Below are positions 62,720 through 64,000 of a DNA stretch of 64,000 nt, one piece after another. Both the position numbers and the translations under genes were made by a program. Every line of letters begins with the position of its first letter. Positions within the stretch are counted from its first letter, which is position 1. The notes under the pieces were generated by a model, which did not search any database, was not told the origin of the DNA, and saw only the letters and a program-made list of their open reading frames with translations. Source of the stretch: Sphingobacteriaceae bacterium (lineage in GTDB: Bacteria; Bacteroidota; Bacteroidia; UBA7662). The DNA lies in assembly GCA_030682795.1 (NCBI GenBank), contig JAUXNJ010000038.1, positions 1 through 64,000 on the forward strand, written 5' to 3'.

Positions 62720-64000
62720 TTAGTAAGAATAATAGGAGTAAAACGCTTTCCTGCCATTTTGATCAACACCTTCAATGCTCACTTGTCCACGCATATTTTC
62801 CAGTAAATCGATACATTGTGCAGCCTTGGTAACTTCAATTTTGTTAATGTGCGTGATTACAAAACCTTCTCTTAGCCCTAAACGTCGCACATATCCCTGA
62901 GTAATATTACTAATGCGTATGCCGTGCGATATTTTTAGTTTGTCTTTTTCAAATTTACCTACAGGTTCAAAATCCGCCCCGAGTTTTGCAGAGCTAACGC
63001 TTTCGTTTTTCAACATGTCGAGCGTTCCTTCAATATTGGTAAGTTTGATGTTGATGTTTTTTTGTTTTCCATCCCGAACGTAAACCAGGTTGAGCTGCTC
63101 GCCTGGCCGGTAATAGCTCAATTGCTCATCAAAATTAGCTTTGCTGTTTACTGATATGCCGTTTAATTCAATCACCACATCTCCTTCTCGGATGCCAGCT
63201 TCAATGGCAGGACCGTAACTGGCAACGCTTGAAATGTATACGCCTTTTAGCGAGGCTAATTTTGCTCTTTCTTGAATTTTTGCATCTAAATCAATTACAT
63301 CTGCCCCTAAAAACGCCTTTTGAACAGCGCCAAATTCTTTTAAATCGCGTATTACCTTTTTCACAATATTCGCGGGTATGGCAAAACCATAACCGTTATA
63401 GGCACCAGTACGCGATAAAATGGCTGTGTTTATGCCAACCAAATCTCCTTCAATATTCACCAAGGCTCCTCCCGAATTACCTGGGTTAATGGCTGCATCG
63501 GTTTGGATAAAGCTTTCGATAGGGAACATATTGTTGAGCAGGTTTAGATTGCGGCCCTTGGCACTTACAATGCCTGCAGTGACGGTTGAAGTAAGGTTGA
63601 AGGGATTGCCTACGGCCAGTACCCATTCACCAACCTTGAGCTGATTAGAGTTGGTGAAGGCGATGGTTGGTAGATTTTTTGCCTCAATTTTTAGCAAAGC
63701 CAAGTCTGTGGAAGGATCTGTGCCGATTAATTTGGCTTCATAAGAAGATTTATCTGTGAGAATTACCTCTAGTTTTACAGATTTTTCAACAACGTGGTTA
63801 TTGGTAACAATGTAACCATCATTTGATACGATGACACCTGAGCCAGAATTAATCACCAAGCTTTCTCTTCCTGACCCAAATACATCCCCAAAGAACCAGT
63901 CGTTAAACGAACGTTGTGGCACATTGGCCGTTGTTTTTATATACACTACTGCAGGGGTACTTTTTTCTGATGCCCCTACAAAATTCACCGGATGATCTAC
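62720..64000 (-). CDS. DegP/HtrA-type periplasmic serine protease, cut by the right edge
   Basis: This trypsin-like protease refolds or degrades damaged envelope proteins. The catalytic triad is visible: His in NNHVVE, Asp in STDLALLKIE and Ser in NPGNSGGALV. Two PDZ domains follow: one around GVYISSVASYGPA, a second near the C-terminus around GFVITHINKIEVTKAAQ. The reading frame stays open to the window edge with no convincing start (a GTG at 63988 is in frame), so the signal peptide and real start lie beyond 64000. Confidence 0.93.
   Translation of the reverse strand, partial: VDHPVNFVGASEKSTPAVVYIKTTANVPQRSFNDWFFGDVFGSGRESLVINSGSGVIVSNDGYIVTNNHVVEKSVKLEVILTDKSSYEAKLIGTDPSTDLALLKIEAKNLPTIAFTNSNQLKVGEWVLAVGNPFNLTSTVTAGIVSAKGRNLNLLNNMFPIESFIQTDAAINPGNSGGALVNIEGDLVGINTAILSRTGAYNGYGFAIPANIVKKVIRDLKEFGAVQKAFLGADVIDLDAKIQERAKLASLKGVYISSVASYGPAIEAGIREGDVVIELNGISVNSKANFDEQLSYYRPGEQLNLVYVRDGKQKNINIKLTNIEGTLDMLKNESVSSAKLGADFEPVGKFEKDKLKISHGIRISNITQGYVRRLGLREGFVITHINKIEVTKAAQCIDLLENMRGQVSIEGVDQNGRKAFYSYYSY

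Overview
The window is a piece of a Bacteroidota chromosome. Four things support this: type IX secretion (T9SS) features (a PorQ homologue and three secreted proteins ending in T9SS sorting domains), promoters of the TAnnTTTG type in place of the E. coli -10/-35 pattern, many lipoproteins and signal peptides with few Shine-Dalgarno sites, and phylum-typical gene families (DUF5723, alternative GlmU-like protein, split 5'-nucleotidase, bacteroidete-type fad operon). I cannot place it below phylum with confidence. It is mostly ordinary core chromosome. The only mobile-element trace is a transposase start cut by the left edge.

Layout. 0-0.4 kb: transposase fragment and tRNA-Asp. 0.5-10.4 kb: lipoprotein and GAF histidine kinase, MFS exporter, CsgG-like secreted protein, HTH regulator, typA operon with a DUF5723 protein, and cmk. 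10.5-20.4 kb: DEAD-box helicase, IscA-type protein, a split 5'-nucleotidase, then dnaA-hisS-hutH, and lgt. 20.5-22.5 kb: a T9SS cargo protein and a 409-bp convergent gap full of inverted repeats. 22.5-30.8 kb: sugar genes (MFS symporter, GH31, GH13) around an S9 peptidase, and a LuxE-like acyl-protein synthetase. 30.9-32.4 kb: lipoprotein and porQ. 32.5-38.4 kb: a fatty acid beta-oxidation operon headed by a MarR regulator with a palindromic operator. 38.4-47 kb: a control region with two 17-bp repeats 21 bp apart, a lipoprotein, a 1675-aa secreted esterase/beta-helix protein, a small gene and a second T9SS cargo. 47-49.8 kb: clpC. 49.8-62 kb: twelve tightly packed same-strand genes (GlmU-like, tpiA, prmA, a 1469-aa unknown, plsY, clpS, M48 protease, cupin, NlpC/P60, sirtuin, NfeD, flotillin). 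62-64 kb: small secreted protein and a DegP/HtrA protease cut by the right edge.

How the genes work together. The fad operon forms a beta-oxidation module (acyl-CoA dehydrogenase, hydratase/dehydrogenase, thiolase) under MarR control. GH31, GH13 and the MFS symporter suggest use of alpha-glucans or maltodextrins. PorQ belongs to the system that would export the three T9SS cargos. ClpC and ClpS are partners in regulated proteolysis. The 12-gene run mixes phospholipid and cell wall functions with envelope quality control, and its largest member has no known function.

The less ordinary signals are: phased repeats at 38.4 kb, the structured gap at 22.3 kb, a set of probably leaderless promoters with one leaderless upstream ORF, a sirtuin without its zinc cysteines, and a 5'-nucleotidase whose two halves carry different export signals.
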